A stretch of DNA of 53,206 nt from a bacterium (GTDB taxonomy: Bacteria > 4484-113). How positions within the stretch are numbered: the first letter of the stretch is position 1; each line of letters opens with the position of its first letter. Below are positions 17,441 through 26,500 of the stretch, one piece after another. The notes beneath the pieces are model-generated. The model was given only the letters and a program-made list of their open reading frames with translations, was not told the DNA's origin and did not search any database. The stretch is from NCBI GenBank assembly GCA_021163765.1, contig JAGGTK010000032.1:1-53206 (forward strand), given 5' to 3'. Both the position numbers and the translations under genes were made by a program.

Positions 17441-18616
17441 TCACACGGGATGGCCCACTTCGAACAGGCGCAGGTACTCCGCCGTGGCGTACCGGTCAGT
17501 CATACCCGCTACGTAGTCCGCCAGCACACGATTGCGGCCTTCTTCATCCGGCCCTTGATTATTGTAGCTTTCAGCGACTTCTGGCGGGAGGATCTCCGGA
17601 TGCCGGATGTATTCCTCAAAGAGCCTCCGCACAATCATTTTACCCTTATTGGTCATTCTTACGATGCGCCAGTCACGGTAGAACCGCTCCATCAGGAATT
17701 CGCCTAGCGCGGAGAGATGCTGCGCCAGCTTCCCGGAGAACCCCACCAGGTTGCCTTCGTACTCCCTGACCTGCGCCAGCGATTCAATACCCGCTTCCTT
17801 TAGGCGTCGCTGCGATTCCTCCCGCACATCGGCAACGAGCAGGTCAATAAGCCCTCTGGCCAGTTGCGCCAGCAGCACGCGCTGGTCTCTCACGCTTTCC
17901 AGAGGAGCGAATACTTCATCCCACAGCTTAAGCCCGGCATCGCTGAAATCCTTCGTTGTGAGTATGCCGGATATCAGTGCGTCTTCAACGTCGTGCGCCC
18001 TGAATGCCGTGATATCTGAAACGCTGACTACCTGCGCCTCCAGAGGCGGCATTTCGCCCCTCCTGAACTCGTAGCTGCCGACCTGGTCGTATTCGGTTTC
18101 GTGTTTCTCGATGCCCTCCAGCGTGTCGAGCGTGAGGTTCAGCCCGGGGAAGTCGGGGTAGCGCCGCTCCAGCTTGCGCACAATTTGGAGCGAGTGGACG
18201 TTGTGGTTGAAGATTGGAACAAGGCGCTTAAGCTCCTCCTCCCCCGAATGGCCGAACGGCGTGTGGCCCAGGTCATGTGCCAGCGCGATAGCGCTCGCCA
18301 GATCTTCGTTGAGTCCCAGCGAGCGCGCGATGCTTGTGGCAATCTGAGAGACCTCCAGCGTATGCGTCAGGCGGTTGCGGATAACGTCCTCGTACTCGCC
18401 GCCTTCGCCGTATACGAATACCTGGGTTTTAAACTCCAGCTTGCGGAAGCCCTGCGAATGGGTGATGCGGTGCCAGTCGCGCTGGAAGGGAGTGCGCGCC
18501 GCCGCATCAGGCTCCGGATGCTCGCGTCCGGAGTAGTCTTTAGAACGGACGGCGTATGGAGCCAGCATCGCGGCTTCGCGCTCCATCAGCTCTTTTGTGT
18601 CCAGCAGATAGCCCAT
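17441..18616 (-). CDS. dgt: Deoxyguanosinetriphosphate triphosphohydrolase-like HD protein
   Basis: This HD-superfamily phosphohydrolase is predicted to release tripolyphosphate from dNTPs. The metal-binding residues are in RLTHTLEVSQIA and in ALAHDLGHTPFGHSGEEEL. The N-terminal GREHPEPD.AARTPFQRDWHRI block is typical of the dGTPase-like subgroup. ATG 18616 is chosen because a TATAAT box ends 12 nt before it; the upstream in-frame TTG (18625) would sit only 3 nt from the -10 box. This gives 391 residues. It is the first gene of the operon with pyrB and DUF2344, so nucleotide breakdown and synthesis are transcribed together. Confidence 0.9.
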   Translation of the reverse strand: MGYLLDTKELMEREAAMLAPYAVRSKDYSGREHPEPDAAARTPFQRDWHRITHSQGFRKLEFKTQVFVYGEGGEYEDVIRNRLTHTLEVSQIATSIARSLGLNEDLASAIALAHDLGHTPFGHSGEEELKRLVPIFNHNVHSLQIVRKLERRYPDFPGLNLTLDTLEGIEKHETEYDQVGSYEFRRGEMPPLEAQVVSVSDITAFRAHDVEDALISGILTTKDFSDAGLKLWDEVFAPLESVRDQRVLLAQLARGLIDLLVADVREESQRRLKEAGIESLAQVREYEGNLVGFSGKLAQHLSALGEFLMERFYRDWRIVRMTNKGKMIVRRLFEEYIRHPEILPPEVAESYNNQGPDEEGRNRVLADYVAGMTDRYATAEYLRLFEVGHPV

Positions 18617-18628
18617 GCCCGTCAAGCG

Positions 18629-18634
18629 ATTATA
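18629..18634 (-). promoter_or_regulatory. -10 box of the dgt-pyrB-DUF2344 operon
   Basis: TATAAT lies 12 nt before ATG 18616. There is no Shine-Dalgarno in the gap, so the leader is predicted to be only about 6 nt. Confidence 0.6.
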
Positions 18635-18652
18635 GCAGGGGCCATCCTGCCC

Positions 18653-20212
18653 CTAATCCCAGTGCTTTATCGCGTCGAGGTACTCCTTCAGATGCGCTTT
18701 GAATCGAGTGGAGTTCTCCGGGTTGTGGCACCGGGCGCAGAATTCGTATGTGGCGGTCGCTGTCGGCTGCAAGTCCTCAGGCTCGCCCGCCTGCTGCTTG
18801 AAGCCATGGACGGGCGTGCGCTCCTGGTGGCAGGAGATGCACTGTAGCGGGTACATCAGGTCGTTGGTATAGTCGTAGACCACATGGCAGGATAAGCAGT
18901 CTACGTTGTACTGCTGCCCAGCATCCCTGAGAGTCTTCAGCGAATTCGGATGCCCGCTCCGCACGAAGACCTCATACTGGCGCGCGTGGCAGCCCTTGCA
19001 GTCCTCTGGTGGAATGACGTTCGCCGCCTTAAATTCGAAGCTCTGCTGGCGGAAGACCGCTTCGAACTTTGAGTGCAGGTCCTTTTTTATCATATCGTAT
19101 ACAGTCGGGTCGGGGTAATAGGTTGACAGGATGGGCATATTGACCCCTTCAAATTTCGCCGGCCTGCGCTCACTGCCCGGCTCGCCGTCGATGCTGACCA
19201 GGCCCAGGTACTTCCCGTAGAAAAACGTGTTAAACCAGATGCCGCCGTTGGCGAGGTGCCGGGCGACGTTTTTTTCTTCTTCAATGTGCTTGTTGCCCGT
19301 CAGCACAATGAGGATTTCCGGATGCTCCTGCACGAACTTCTCGATGTCGTGCCCGTATCCTTCCGCCACCAGCACCCAGAACTCCGGCTCAGGCTGCGTC
19401 GCTTGCTTCACGCGCTCAAACGCTCCCTCCGGCCTGATAATCACGTAATCCGGGTGCCGCTCGAAGTCTTTAGTCATTTGCGTAAACTGCAGGAATACCA
19501 CGCCTGCTTTCTTCCCATTAGCCAGCGCGATGACGCCAGGCGGCGCGATTGGCTGAGCGCCCATATTCTCCGGTGGTTCCATCATAGGAAGCGGCTCCAC
19601 TACATACGGAGGATAGTCGTAGAGTGCCTCCGTGCCCGTTAACGGGTTCTCAATACTCTTTGCCAGCACGTTCGCCGAAAACAGCGGAACTTCAGCCTCG
19701 CGGAACAGCCCCGCCAGTTCGTCCGGCGCATATGCCATATCTGTCACGCCGAGGTTCACGCCGTTATAGCGGGCTTCCCGCATCGCGCGGAGCATCGTCT
19801 GGAACTTGAGTGCCTGAAAGGAACCCGCCCCGTCGCTCACGCTGCCGGCGTCAAATACAAGATGGCCTCCGTTCGCCTGGAATATCTTGATGAGCGCGAC
19901 GCGCGGAGCGATGCCGCCAAGCTGGAGCGGGCTGCAACCGCAGGTCTCAAGCCTGTTGTGCGAGTCGTAGGAGAGCAGTATGGAGAAGTCACCCTTGCGG
20001 TAGAAGCTCACAGCGCTAACGGGGTCCCGGATTTCCGGATTCTCCAGGAGCTCGGTGAAGCTCAGCGGGCGCATCTCCTGCGGGGCTTTAAAAGCCTCCT
20101 GCCGGGAAGATGGCTCATAAGTGGCGTACCAGAGGAAAAACGCAGCCATCGCCGCGACAAATGCGATTCCCCAGCCGATAACGCGCTGGACTGTTCCGGC
20201 CTGCGGTGTCAA
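18653..20212 (-). CDS. Exported tetraheme cytochrome c with degenerate UshA-like metallophosphatase domain
   Basis: This 519-residue protein has an N-terminal transmembrane anchor (VIGWGIAFVAAMAAFFLWYA). A metallophosphatase-like domain (about residues 70-400) follows, with LETCGCSPLQLGGIAPRVALI and LVFDAGSV. The C-terminal about 120 residues resemble the cytochrome c554 family and carry four CXXCH heme sites: CKGCH, CLSCH, CISCH and CARCH. The phosphatase metal ligands look incomplete: DAGS replaces DAGD and no GNHE is seen. It probably binds rather than hydrolyses its substrate, or works in electron transfer. TTG 20212 lies 3 nt after the RidA stop, with GAGGTG upstream. The role is inferred. 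Confidence 0.82.
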   Translation of the reverse strand: MTPQAGTVQRVIGWGIAFVAAMAAFFLWYATYEPSSRQEAFKAPQEMRPLSFTELLENPEIRDPVSAVSFYRKGDFSILLSYDSHNRLETCGCSPLQLGGIAPRVALIKIFQANGGHLVFDAGSVSDGAGSFQALKFQTMLRAMREARYNGVNLGVTDMAYAPDELAGLFREAEVPLFSANVLAKSIENPLTGTEALYDYPPYVVEPLPMMEPPENMGAQPIAPPGVIALANGKKAGVVFLQFTQMTKDFERHPDYVIIRPEGAFERVKQATQPEPEFWVLVAEGYGHDIEKFVQEHPEILIVLTGNKHIEEEKNVARHLANGGIWFNTFFYGKYLGLVSIDGEPGSERRPAKFEGVNMPILSTYYPDPTVYDMIKKDLHSKFEAVFRQQSFEFKAANVIPPEDCKGCHARQYEVFVRSGHPNSLKTLRDAGQQYNVDCLSCHVVYDYTNDLMYPLQCISCHQERTPVHGFKQQAGEPEDLQPTATATYEFCARCHNPENSTRFKAHLKEYLDAIKHWD

Positions 20213-20215
20213 TTG

Positions 20216-20683
20216 CTAATCCACCTCAAATACGAAGTCGACGATTACTGGAGCGTTCAGCGGCAGCACTGCTGCGCCAACCGCGTTTCGCGTATGCTTG
20301 CCGGCGTCGCCGAAAACTTCGACGAGGAAGTCGCTCGCCCCGTTCAGCACCTGGGGCTGGCTGGTAAAACCGGGCGCAGATGCGACGAAGCCGTTGAGCC
20401 GCAGCACCCCACTGACGCCCTTGAAGCCGTTAGTTGCGGCATTGAGCCACGCAAGCGCGTTGACGGCGCACAGCTTCGCGCACTCCTGCGCGTCTTTCAC
20501 GCTGACCTCCGTGTCCACCAGGCCGGCGCAACGCATTTTGCCTTCGAACATCGGCACCATGCCCGATACCCAGATTGTGTTGCCCGAACGCTTCCACGGC
20601 ACATACGAGCCTACCGGCGGGGTTGGTGTGGGGATATCAACGCCGAGTTCCGCAAGTTTCGTCTTGATTCGTTCAGCAAGCAT
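20216..20683 (-). CDS. RidA family protein (YjgF/YER057c/UK114)
   Basis: This 155-residue protein belongs to the RidA superfamily, whose best-studied members hydrolyse reactive enamine/imine intermediates. The motifs VSGMVPMFEGKM near the N-terminus and LRLNGFVAS.PGF..QPQVLNGASDFLVEVFG...HTRNAVGAAVLPLNAPVIVD in the C-terminal half fit the YjgH-like subgroup. The Arg in HTRNAVG matches the conserved substrate-binding position of the family. A TATAAT box lies 6 nt before the ATG, which predicts a leaderless mRNA. It is co-transcribed with the tetraheme cytochrome downstream. Confidence 0.92.
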   Translation of the reverse strand: MLAERIKTKLAELGVDIPTPTPPVGSYVPWKRSGNTIWVSGMVPMFEGKMRCAGLVDTEVSVKDAQECAKLCAVNALAWLNAATNGFKGVSGVLRLNGFVASAPGFTSQPQVLNGASDFLVEVFGDAGKHTRNAVGAAVLPLNAPVIVDFVFEVD

Positions 20684-20689
20684 ACCCTG

Positions 20690-20695
20690 ATTATA
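20690..20695 (-). promoter_or_regulatory. -10 box of the RidA-cytochrome operon
   Basis: TATAAT is 6 nt before the ATG at 20683. This spacing places transcription initiation on the start codon itself. Confidence 0.65.
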
Positions 20696-20749
20696 ACAGC
20701 GCAGGTAGCTGGTGGTAGTAGGTTAGCGCGAGAGGATGAGCTGCGCCAG

Positions 20750-21559
20750 TTACGGAAGGTCTATGGTGCCGCTGGTCTTGTCCTTGCGTTCTTCCTTCTC
20801 TCGCTGAATCAGCTCCTCAACGTGCCGCAGATGATGCTTGTAGCTAAATATCCGCCGCTCGTCGTTTTGCTCCTTTGCAATCTGGAGATGGTCTTCGCAG
20901 TACATTTTCGCAACCTTGAGCTTGCCTTCGTAAATAAGTTCTTCAAGCTGGCGGTCGGGCAGCGGGGTTTCTGTGAGCTTCCCCATCAGCGCAAGCTGGT
21001 CTGCTACTTTCGCGCGGCCAGGGCTAACGCCGCGCTGCAATGACTGACCGATGATCGAAAGGCGCGTGCGCACCCGTGCACGTGTTCGCTCGTAGGTTTC
21101 GCGGACCTTCTTCTCCCGATGGCGGGCGAGCTCCTTCTCGCGGGAACGCATTATTTGTTCCGGGTAATCCGTGGTGGAAGGCTCCGTTTCCGGCAAGCCC
21201 TCGCCGAGGAGGAAAGCCTTCATTCGCAGTATTATCTCGTCCAGTGCATCCTGTCGTTTGTACGCCAGGTATAGCTCATACTCGATAGCAGGATGCCGGT
21301 CAAACAGCTTCTCCCGCTGCTCGATCATGTCATATGTCGTTAGGCTGCTCTGTCGGTAGAGCAGATAGAATACCCAGCCGGCAAACGGCAGCACCGCTGC
21401 CAGCAGCCCGAACCAGACTCCCTGATTGAAGCGCCTTTCCGCATCTCGGTAGGTCCAGTATATGATGTAGAGGTAGACCGCCAGTGTCAGGCCTGCCCAG
21501 ATGCGCGCCCAGGGCACGAACGGGTTGTTGATCCAGAAATGGAGGTCAAGATACCTCAT
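20750..21559 (-). CDS. Membrane protein with long charged helical tail, unknown
   Basis: This 269-residue protein has two N-terminal transmembrane segments (IWAGLTLAVYLYIIYW and VWFGLLAAVLPFAGWVFYLLY), then about 190 residues of charged, probably helical sequence. The first domain resembles the phospholipase D / PLDc_N-type two-helix membrane motif, but that is only a similarity in pattern. ATG 21559 is chosen because TATAAT lies 7 nt upstream; an in-frame TTG at 21562 is also open. It is divergent from purF. Function unknown. Confidence 0.75.
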   Translation of the reverse strand: MRYLDLHFWINNPFVPWARIWAGLTLAVYLYIIYWTYRDAERRFNQGVWFGLLAAVLPFAGWVFYLLYRQSSLTTYDMIEQREKLFDRHPAIEYELYLAYKRQDALDEIILRMKAFLLGEGLPETEPSTTDYPEQIMRSREKELARHREKKVRETYERTRARVRTRLSIIGQSLQRGVSPGRAKVADQLALMGKLTETPLPDRQLEELIYEGKLKVAKMYCEDHLQIAKEQNDERRIFSYKHHLRHVEELIQREKEERKDKTSGTIDLP

Positions 21560-21566
21560 CAATACG

Positions 21567-21602
21567 ATTATACCTTGTGCAGCCCCGCCAAGCGTGTATA
21601 AT
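21567..21602. promoter_or_regulatory. Divergent -10 boxes between the membrane protein gene and purF
   Basis: On the minus strand, TATAAT (21572-21567) lies 7 nt before ATG 21559. On the plus strand, TATAAT (21597-21602) lies 13 nt before the purF ATG, with TTGTGC at 21575-21580 (16-bp spacer). Both genes therefore have almost no leader, which leaves no room for a purine riboswitch. Confidence 0.65.
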
Positions 21603-21615
21603 CACTCTACGAGCG

Positions 21616-23034
21616 ATGGGCTTCGAGGCCAGGGACAAATGTGCTGTATTCGGCGTCTTCGCGCCCGGAAGAGATGTATCTCGTATCACCTACTACTCTC
21701 TCTTTGCGTTGCAACATCGCGGACAGGAAAGCAGCGGCATAGCGGTCTCCACCGAGCGGCACATTATGGTCTACAAGGATATGGGCCTGGTGCAGCAGGT
21801 TTTTACTGAGGACATCCTGACAATGATGCGCGGGGACGCTGCCATCGGCCACAATCGATACAGCACTACGGGGCGGAGCACTAAAGCCAACGCGCAGCCC
21901 CTTGTCTTCCAGGACATCGACGAGCCTGCACGGTCGTTCGCCATTTCGCACAACGGCAATCTGGTGAACACCTGGGAGCTTGCGGGAGACCTGGCAAACC
22001 TGGGAATCTCCCAGGAGACAACTTCGGATACCGAGACCTTTGGCCTGCTCGTCAAGAACTACCTTAGCGAGATGCGCTTCAACGAAGCTCTGCTGGAGAC
22101 TGTGAAGCATATCCGCGGCGCATACTCCCTGGTGGTGCTTACAACCGACGGGCTGTACGCTATACGGGATCCTGAGGGCGTTCGCCCGCTCGCGCTGGGC
22201 TCTTTTGAGGGCGGTTATGTGGTAGCGTCGGAAAGCGCGGCATTTCCGCTGGTCGGCGGAGAGTTCGTGCGGGATATCGAGCCGGGGGAGATTCTGCGGA
22301 TAGACCACTCCGGCCTGCACTCCGAGCGCTTCGCTGAAGGCCATATACATACCTGCATGTTTGAATTCTTCTACTTCTGCCGACCCGACTCCCTGTTACG
22401 CGGCAAAGAGACCTATTCAATGCGCTTGGAGATGGGGCGTCAACTGGCGCGCGAGAGCGCTATCGACGCGGATATCGTCATTCCGGTTCCTGACTCCGGC
22501 TTGCCGGCAGGTATCGGCTACGCCGACGAAAGCGGATTGCCCTACCACGAAGCGCTGGTAAAGAACCGCTATGTCGGCCGCACTTTCATTGAGCCGCTGC
22601 AGGCTCAGCGCGAGATAGGCGTCCGGATGAAGCTAAATCCGCTGCGCGAGGTAATCGAGGGCAAGCGGGTGGTGCTGGTGGACGACAGCATCGTCCGGGG
22701 CAATACCAGCCGCCAGATGATAAAGATGCTGCGGAAGGCGGGCGCGCTTGAGGTGCATATGCGCCTTTCGTCGCCGCCGATTAAGTTTCCCTGCCACTAC
22801 GGAATCGATTTCGGCACTTATGAGGAGCTTATCGCGGCGGGTCGCAGCATTGAAGAGATCAATGAGGTGATAGGCGCTGACACTTTGCAATACCTGTCGC
22901 TGGAAGGTGTGGTCAAAGCTACGGGCTTTCCCTTCGATGAGTTCTGCCTGGCGTGCTTCAACAACGAGCGTCCGATTCCGATATCCGAGCAGATGAAAGT
23001 CGGCAAATTCATCCTCGAAGACAAGCAAGGCTAG
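21616..23034 (+). CDS. purF: Amidophosphoribosyltransferase PurF
   Basis: PurF makes 5-phosphoribosylamine from PRPP and glutamine, the first step of purine synthesis. The N-terminal nucleophile cysteine is in DKCAVFGVF (residue 9), after a predicted 8-residue propeptide. The phosphoribosyltransferase site reads VVLVDDSIVRGNTSRQM. Cysteines in HTCMFEF, KFPCHYG and FCLACF match the ligand pattern of [4Fe-4S] PurF proteins of the Bacillus type. It is 472 residues from ATG 21616, which is set by the -10 box 13 nt upstream. It stands alone here; the other purine gene, purQ, is at 39 kb. Confidence 0.96.
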   Translation: MGFEARDKCAVFGVFAPGRDVSRITYYSLFALQHRGQESSGIAVSTERHIMVYKDMGLVQQVFTEDILTMMRGDAAIGHNRYSTTGRSTKANAQPLVFQDIDEPARSFAISHNGNLVNTWELAGDLANLGISQETTSDTETFGLLVKNYLSEMRFNEALLETVKHIRGAYSLVVLTTDGLYAIRDPEGVRPLALGSFEGGYVVASESAAFPLVGGEFVRDIEPGEILRIDHSGLHSERFAEGHIHTCMFEFFYFCRPDSLLRGKETYSMRLEMGRQLARESAIDADIVIPVPDSGLPAGIGYADESGLPYHEALVKNRYVGRTFIEPLQAQREIGVRMKLNPLREVIEGKRVVLVDDSIVRGNTSRQMIKMLRKAGALEVHMRLSSPPIKFPCHYGIDFGTYEELIAAGRSIEEINEVIGADTLQYLSLEGVVKATGFPFDEFCLACFNNERPIPISEQMKVGKFILEDKQG

Positions 23035-23089
23035 CCAGGCGAGCGAGCAGCTCCAACGAACCCCAACTGGTATTGTCGTATCCGCAACA

Positions 23090-23162
23090 TGGGCGCTACG
23101 GGATTCGAACCTGTGACCTCATGCGTGTGAAGCATGCGCTCTAACCACTGAGCTAAGCGCCC
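23090..23162 (-). tRNA. tRNA-Val (anticodon CAC)
   Basis: The reverse strand folds as a cloverleaf. The acceptor GGGCGCT pairs with AGCGCCC. The D-stem is GCTC/GAGC, the anticodon stem is CATGC/GCATG with loop TTCACAC, and the T-loop is TTCGAAT. The anticodon is CAC. One T-stem pair is an A-C mismatch. The CCA end is not encoded. Confidence 0.95.
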
Positions 23163-23243
23163 AGGACCATAATTATATCATCGGCGGCGCGATGGAGAAG
23201 TGCTTTCGCGTAGATTCCCCGATTGGTGGAAACGCCTGCATTG

Positions 23244-23249
23244 TATAAT
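23244..23249 (+). promoter_or_regulatory. -10 box upstream of the molbindin gene
   Basis: TATAAT lies about 50 nt before the start. TTGGTG at 23223-23228 gives a short 15-bp spacing. Unlike many genes here, this one then has a normal leader with AAGGAGG. Confidence 0.45.
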
Positions 23250-23301
23250 CCTTCATATCCGGTTCCGTAGGGTAATCCGTATTGTCTTAAGGAGGCTCCA
23301 C

Positions 23302-23517
23302 ATGATGAAGTATGGTGCGAGGAATCAACTGAAGGGAACGGTGAAGGAGATTCAGAGAGGTACTGTGATGTGCCATATCAAGCTTTCGCTTCCATCCGGC
23401 GAGTCTATGAGTTCTGTTATGACGCTGGAATCCCTGGACGATCTGGGCATCAGGGAAGGTGATTCGGTGAAGATAGTTGTGAAAGCCGTGAACGTCCTGC
23501 TGGCGAAAGAAGGCTAA
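23302..23517 (+). CDS. mop: Molbindin / TOBE domain protein (Mop family)
   Basis: This 71-residue protein consists of a single TOBE/Mop domain: RNQLKGTVKEIQRGTVMCHI, then VMTLESLDDLGIREGDSVKI and VVKAVNVLLAKE. Such proteins bind molybdate or tungstate as oligomers and store or buffer the ion. AAGGAGG lies 6 nt upstream of ATG 23302 (a second ATG follows at 23305). No molybdate transporter or molybdoenzyme gene is in the window, so the context does not say which oxyanion or enzyme it serves. Confidence 0.92.
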   Translation: MMKYGARNQLKGTVKEIQRGTVMCHIKLSLPSGESMSSVMTLESLDDLGIREGDSVKIVVKAVNVLLAKEG

Positions 23518-23598
23518 TGCCTGGCTGTTAGGCAGCCGTTATCCAGGGAGTGATGCCAGGCGGCGTGATGGGTGCCCGTCCAGATGGCTCACGGTGCG

Positions 23599-26500
23599 TT
23601 ACCGGCTCCCTCCTTTTGGTTCGCGTTTGGTGATCTTGCGGCTGGCTGCCTGGACTGCGGGGTGTCCTTCGAAATCGCGCAATTGAACGGATGCTTCAAC
23701 CCAGATAATGCCGCCGTCCTTGCGCAGGTGCCGCAGCTCATACACTGATGGCACGTCAATGCCCGCGAGCCGCTTCCGGTAGCGTTCACGCACCATGTCG
23801 CGGTCGGCTGGGGCGATGGTGGCTTCCAGCGGCTTGCCAAGCAGCTCCTCACAATCTTCGTATCCCAGCAAGCGGCAGTATGCGGGGTTCACATACACGT
23901 GCACGAAGCCCTGGATTACCGAGATGGGCACCTGTGTCTGCTCCAGCAGCGAGCGATAGCGGTCCTCACTCTCGCGCAGCGCTCTCTCAGCGCGCTTGCG
24001 CTCTGTGATGTTCTTCAGGGTTCCCATACTGGCCACGGCGCCTCGGTACGGGACAAGTTCAACCTGCATATTGACGAATACTCTGGTTGTGCCGTCCTTG
24101 TGCAGAATTTTATACTCGTATTCACCGGGCACATCTTCCCCTGCCTGCCTTCTTCGGTAGCGGTCAGCTACCATTTCAAGATCCTCAGGTGCAACAAGTG
24201 TCTGGAACTTGATGCCGGTAAGTTCACCTGTGGTGTAGCCAATCATTCGGGCAAAAGCTTCGTTTATGAAGATAATCTTCTCGTCCTGGATGATGAACAC
24301 TCCGTCCTGGATGCTGTTTACAAGAGCGCGATACTTCTCCTCCGATTCAAGGAGGGCGTTTTCGGCTCGCTTGGGTTCGGTGATGTCAGTGTCCGCGCCC
24401 CGGTATCCAAGAAGGTTCCCTTTCTTATCCAGCAGGGGAACTCCGCTTGTGGAGAGCCAGACTTCGTGTCCGTCCTTGCTGCTGTTTAGGTTCACGAACT
24501 CGCGGAAAGCCTGCTTCTTGTGGAAGACCTCGAAAGCCATCTTCTTCAGCTCATCACGTCTGTCGGGTAAGAACAGGTCGTAGAAATGCATCTTTCCGAC
24601 AAGGTCTTCCGGCTTGTATCCCAGAATCTTCTCTACCACCGGACTTGCATAAGTGTAAAGGCCGTTCGCGTCCACTTCCCATATCCACTCCTGGGCATTC
24701 TCAGCAACTTGCCGGAATCGTTCCTCCGAAGCCTGGAGTTTTTTCTCAGCAAGCTTGCGTTCAGTAATATCCCGCTCGATGGTGGTGAAGCCGATGACCT
24801 TGTTGGCGACCAGCACAGGTGAAAACGTCACCATCACGTCGAGCACCCTGCCGTTCTTGGTCTCTCTTCTGGTCTCGATATGCCTGATTGGCTCGGGACC
24901 AGCCTCACCGGCTAGGAATTGCTCCACATCCTGTTTTGTCCTGCCCGGCAGGATCTCGCTCATATTCTTGCCGATGACTTCACTGGCGGAGTAGCCATAC
25001 ATGCGTTCCGCAGCTTTATTCCAGCCGGTAATCGTGCCCTCCAGGTCCTGGAAGGTTATGGCGTCGTTCGCATGAATCACTGCGGTAGCCATGCGGTGAA
25101 GCTCCTCTTCCTCCTGTTTCTGTTTGGTGATATCGATCATCATGCCGGTCATGTAGGGCGGAGCGTCTTTAGGCTTGACCCGCACCATCCGGTCTTCGAG
25201 CCACACGTATTCGCCGTCCGCGCGCTTCACGCGAAACCGCTGGCAAAGCTCTCCCACTTCTCCGCTTTCATGCCATTTCCTCACGTTCTCATCCACTCCG
25301 GGCTTGTCGTCAGGATGAATCAGCTTGGGGAAAGCGTCACGGTCCCGCGTCAGTTCTTCGGCCGGATAACCCAGGTATTCATGGACGTTATCTGAGATAA
25401 ATTCCCTCCCGCCGCCGGTCTCGTAGAACACAACATCCGGCATGTGTTCCAGAAGCGTCGCCAGTCGCAGTTGCGTATCTCGCAGAGTCTGTTCTGCCTG
25501 TCTCCTGTCAGTAACGTCCACGCCATAGCCAAACACAAACTCTACCTCTCCCTTCTCGTCGAAAACCGGCCCGCCGTGCCATTCAACTAGTAGCTCGCGC
25601 CCGTCCTTCGCGCGTATGCGATGCTCTGTAGGCAATTGTTGAGGGTCATTCTTTACAGACTGAAATGCCTTTAAGGCTTGCTCGCGGTCAGCTTTGGCGA
25701 CGAGCTTGTCCAGATAGTTTTTGCCCGCGACTTCTTCGGAGGTATAGCCAAGAGCATTCAACATCGCGTCATTCAGCATCGCAATCTTGCCTTCAGCGTC
25801 AATGGCGATAAAGAACACCGGGCTTGCCTGTATCAGCTTAGTGCTGAAGTCCCTTTCTTTTCGCAGGCGATTCTGTGCTCTCCTGTGCTGTGATATATCT
25901 CTGCCGAATCCCGCCACGTATGTCACTTCTCCTGAAGCGTCTTTCACCGGCCACATGCGGGTTTCAACCATCATCGTTCGATTGCGGAGAACCAGCGTGT
26001 CGTTGAAGCTGACCGGTTGGCCGGTCTTGACCACTCTTCGGTGCATCTCGTCATACAGTTGCGCGTTCTCAAGCGGGATCTTCCCGACCTCTGCGAGGGT
26101 TTTGCCGATAATCTCGCTTTTCTCAATCCCGATAGCCTTGAGAAGTGCTTTATTGATATGGACGCAGCGCCCCGTCCGGTCGCGCAGGAACACTATGTCG
26201 TCGGTTGCGTTAATGGTAGTGCGATAAAGTTCCTCAGTAGCTTTCAGGGCTTCCTCAGCGCGCTTGCGCTCCGTGATTTCCATGGTGAACTCAACCGCGC
26301 CAACAACGCTGTCTTTTTCATCTCTCACCGGATAGCCTTGTATGGCCCAGACCCTGCCGTCCGGAGTGGATATTTCGATCCTCCCGCTCTTTCCCGTCTT
26401 GAGGGCTTTCTGAACCGGGCAGCCTTCACATGGTTCATCGTGCCCGTGCCAGAGCATGTAGCAGTGCTTGCCGGTCAAATCGCCCGGGGTAAGGCCCAGG

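Noticed and set aside
21603..21615. Purine riboswitch before purF
   Set aside because: The predicted leader is about 7 nt, too short for any aptamer.
23518..23598. Terminator or hidden output domain after the PAS array
   Set aside because: There is a GGCTG/CAGCC inverted repeat but no T-run, and no frame with kinase or cyclase motifs is present in the gap.
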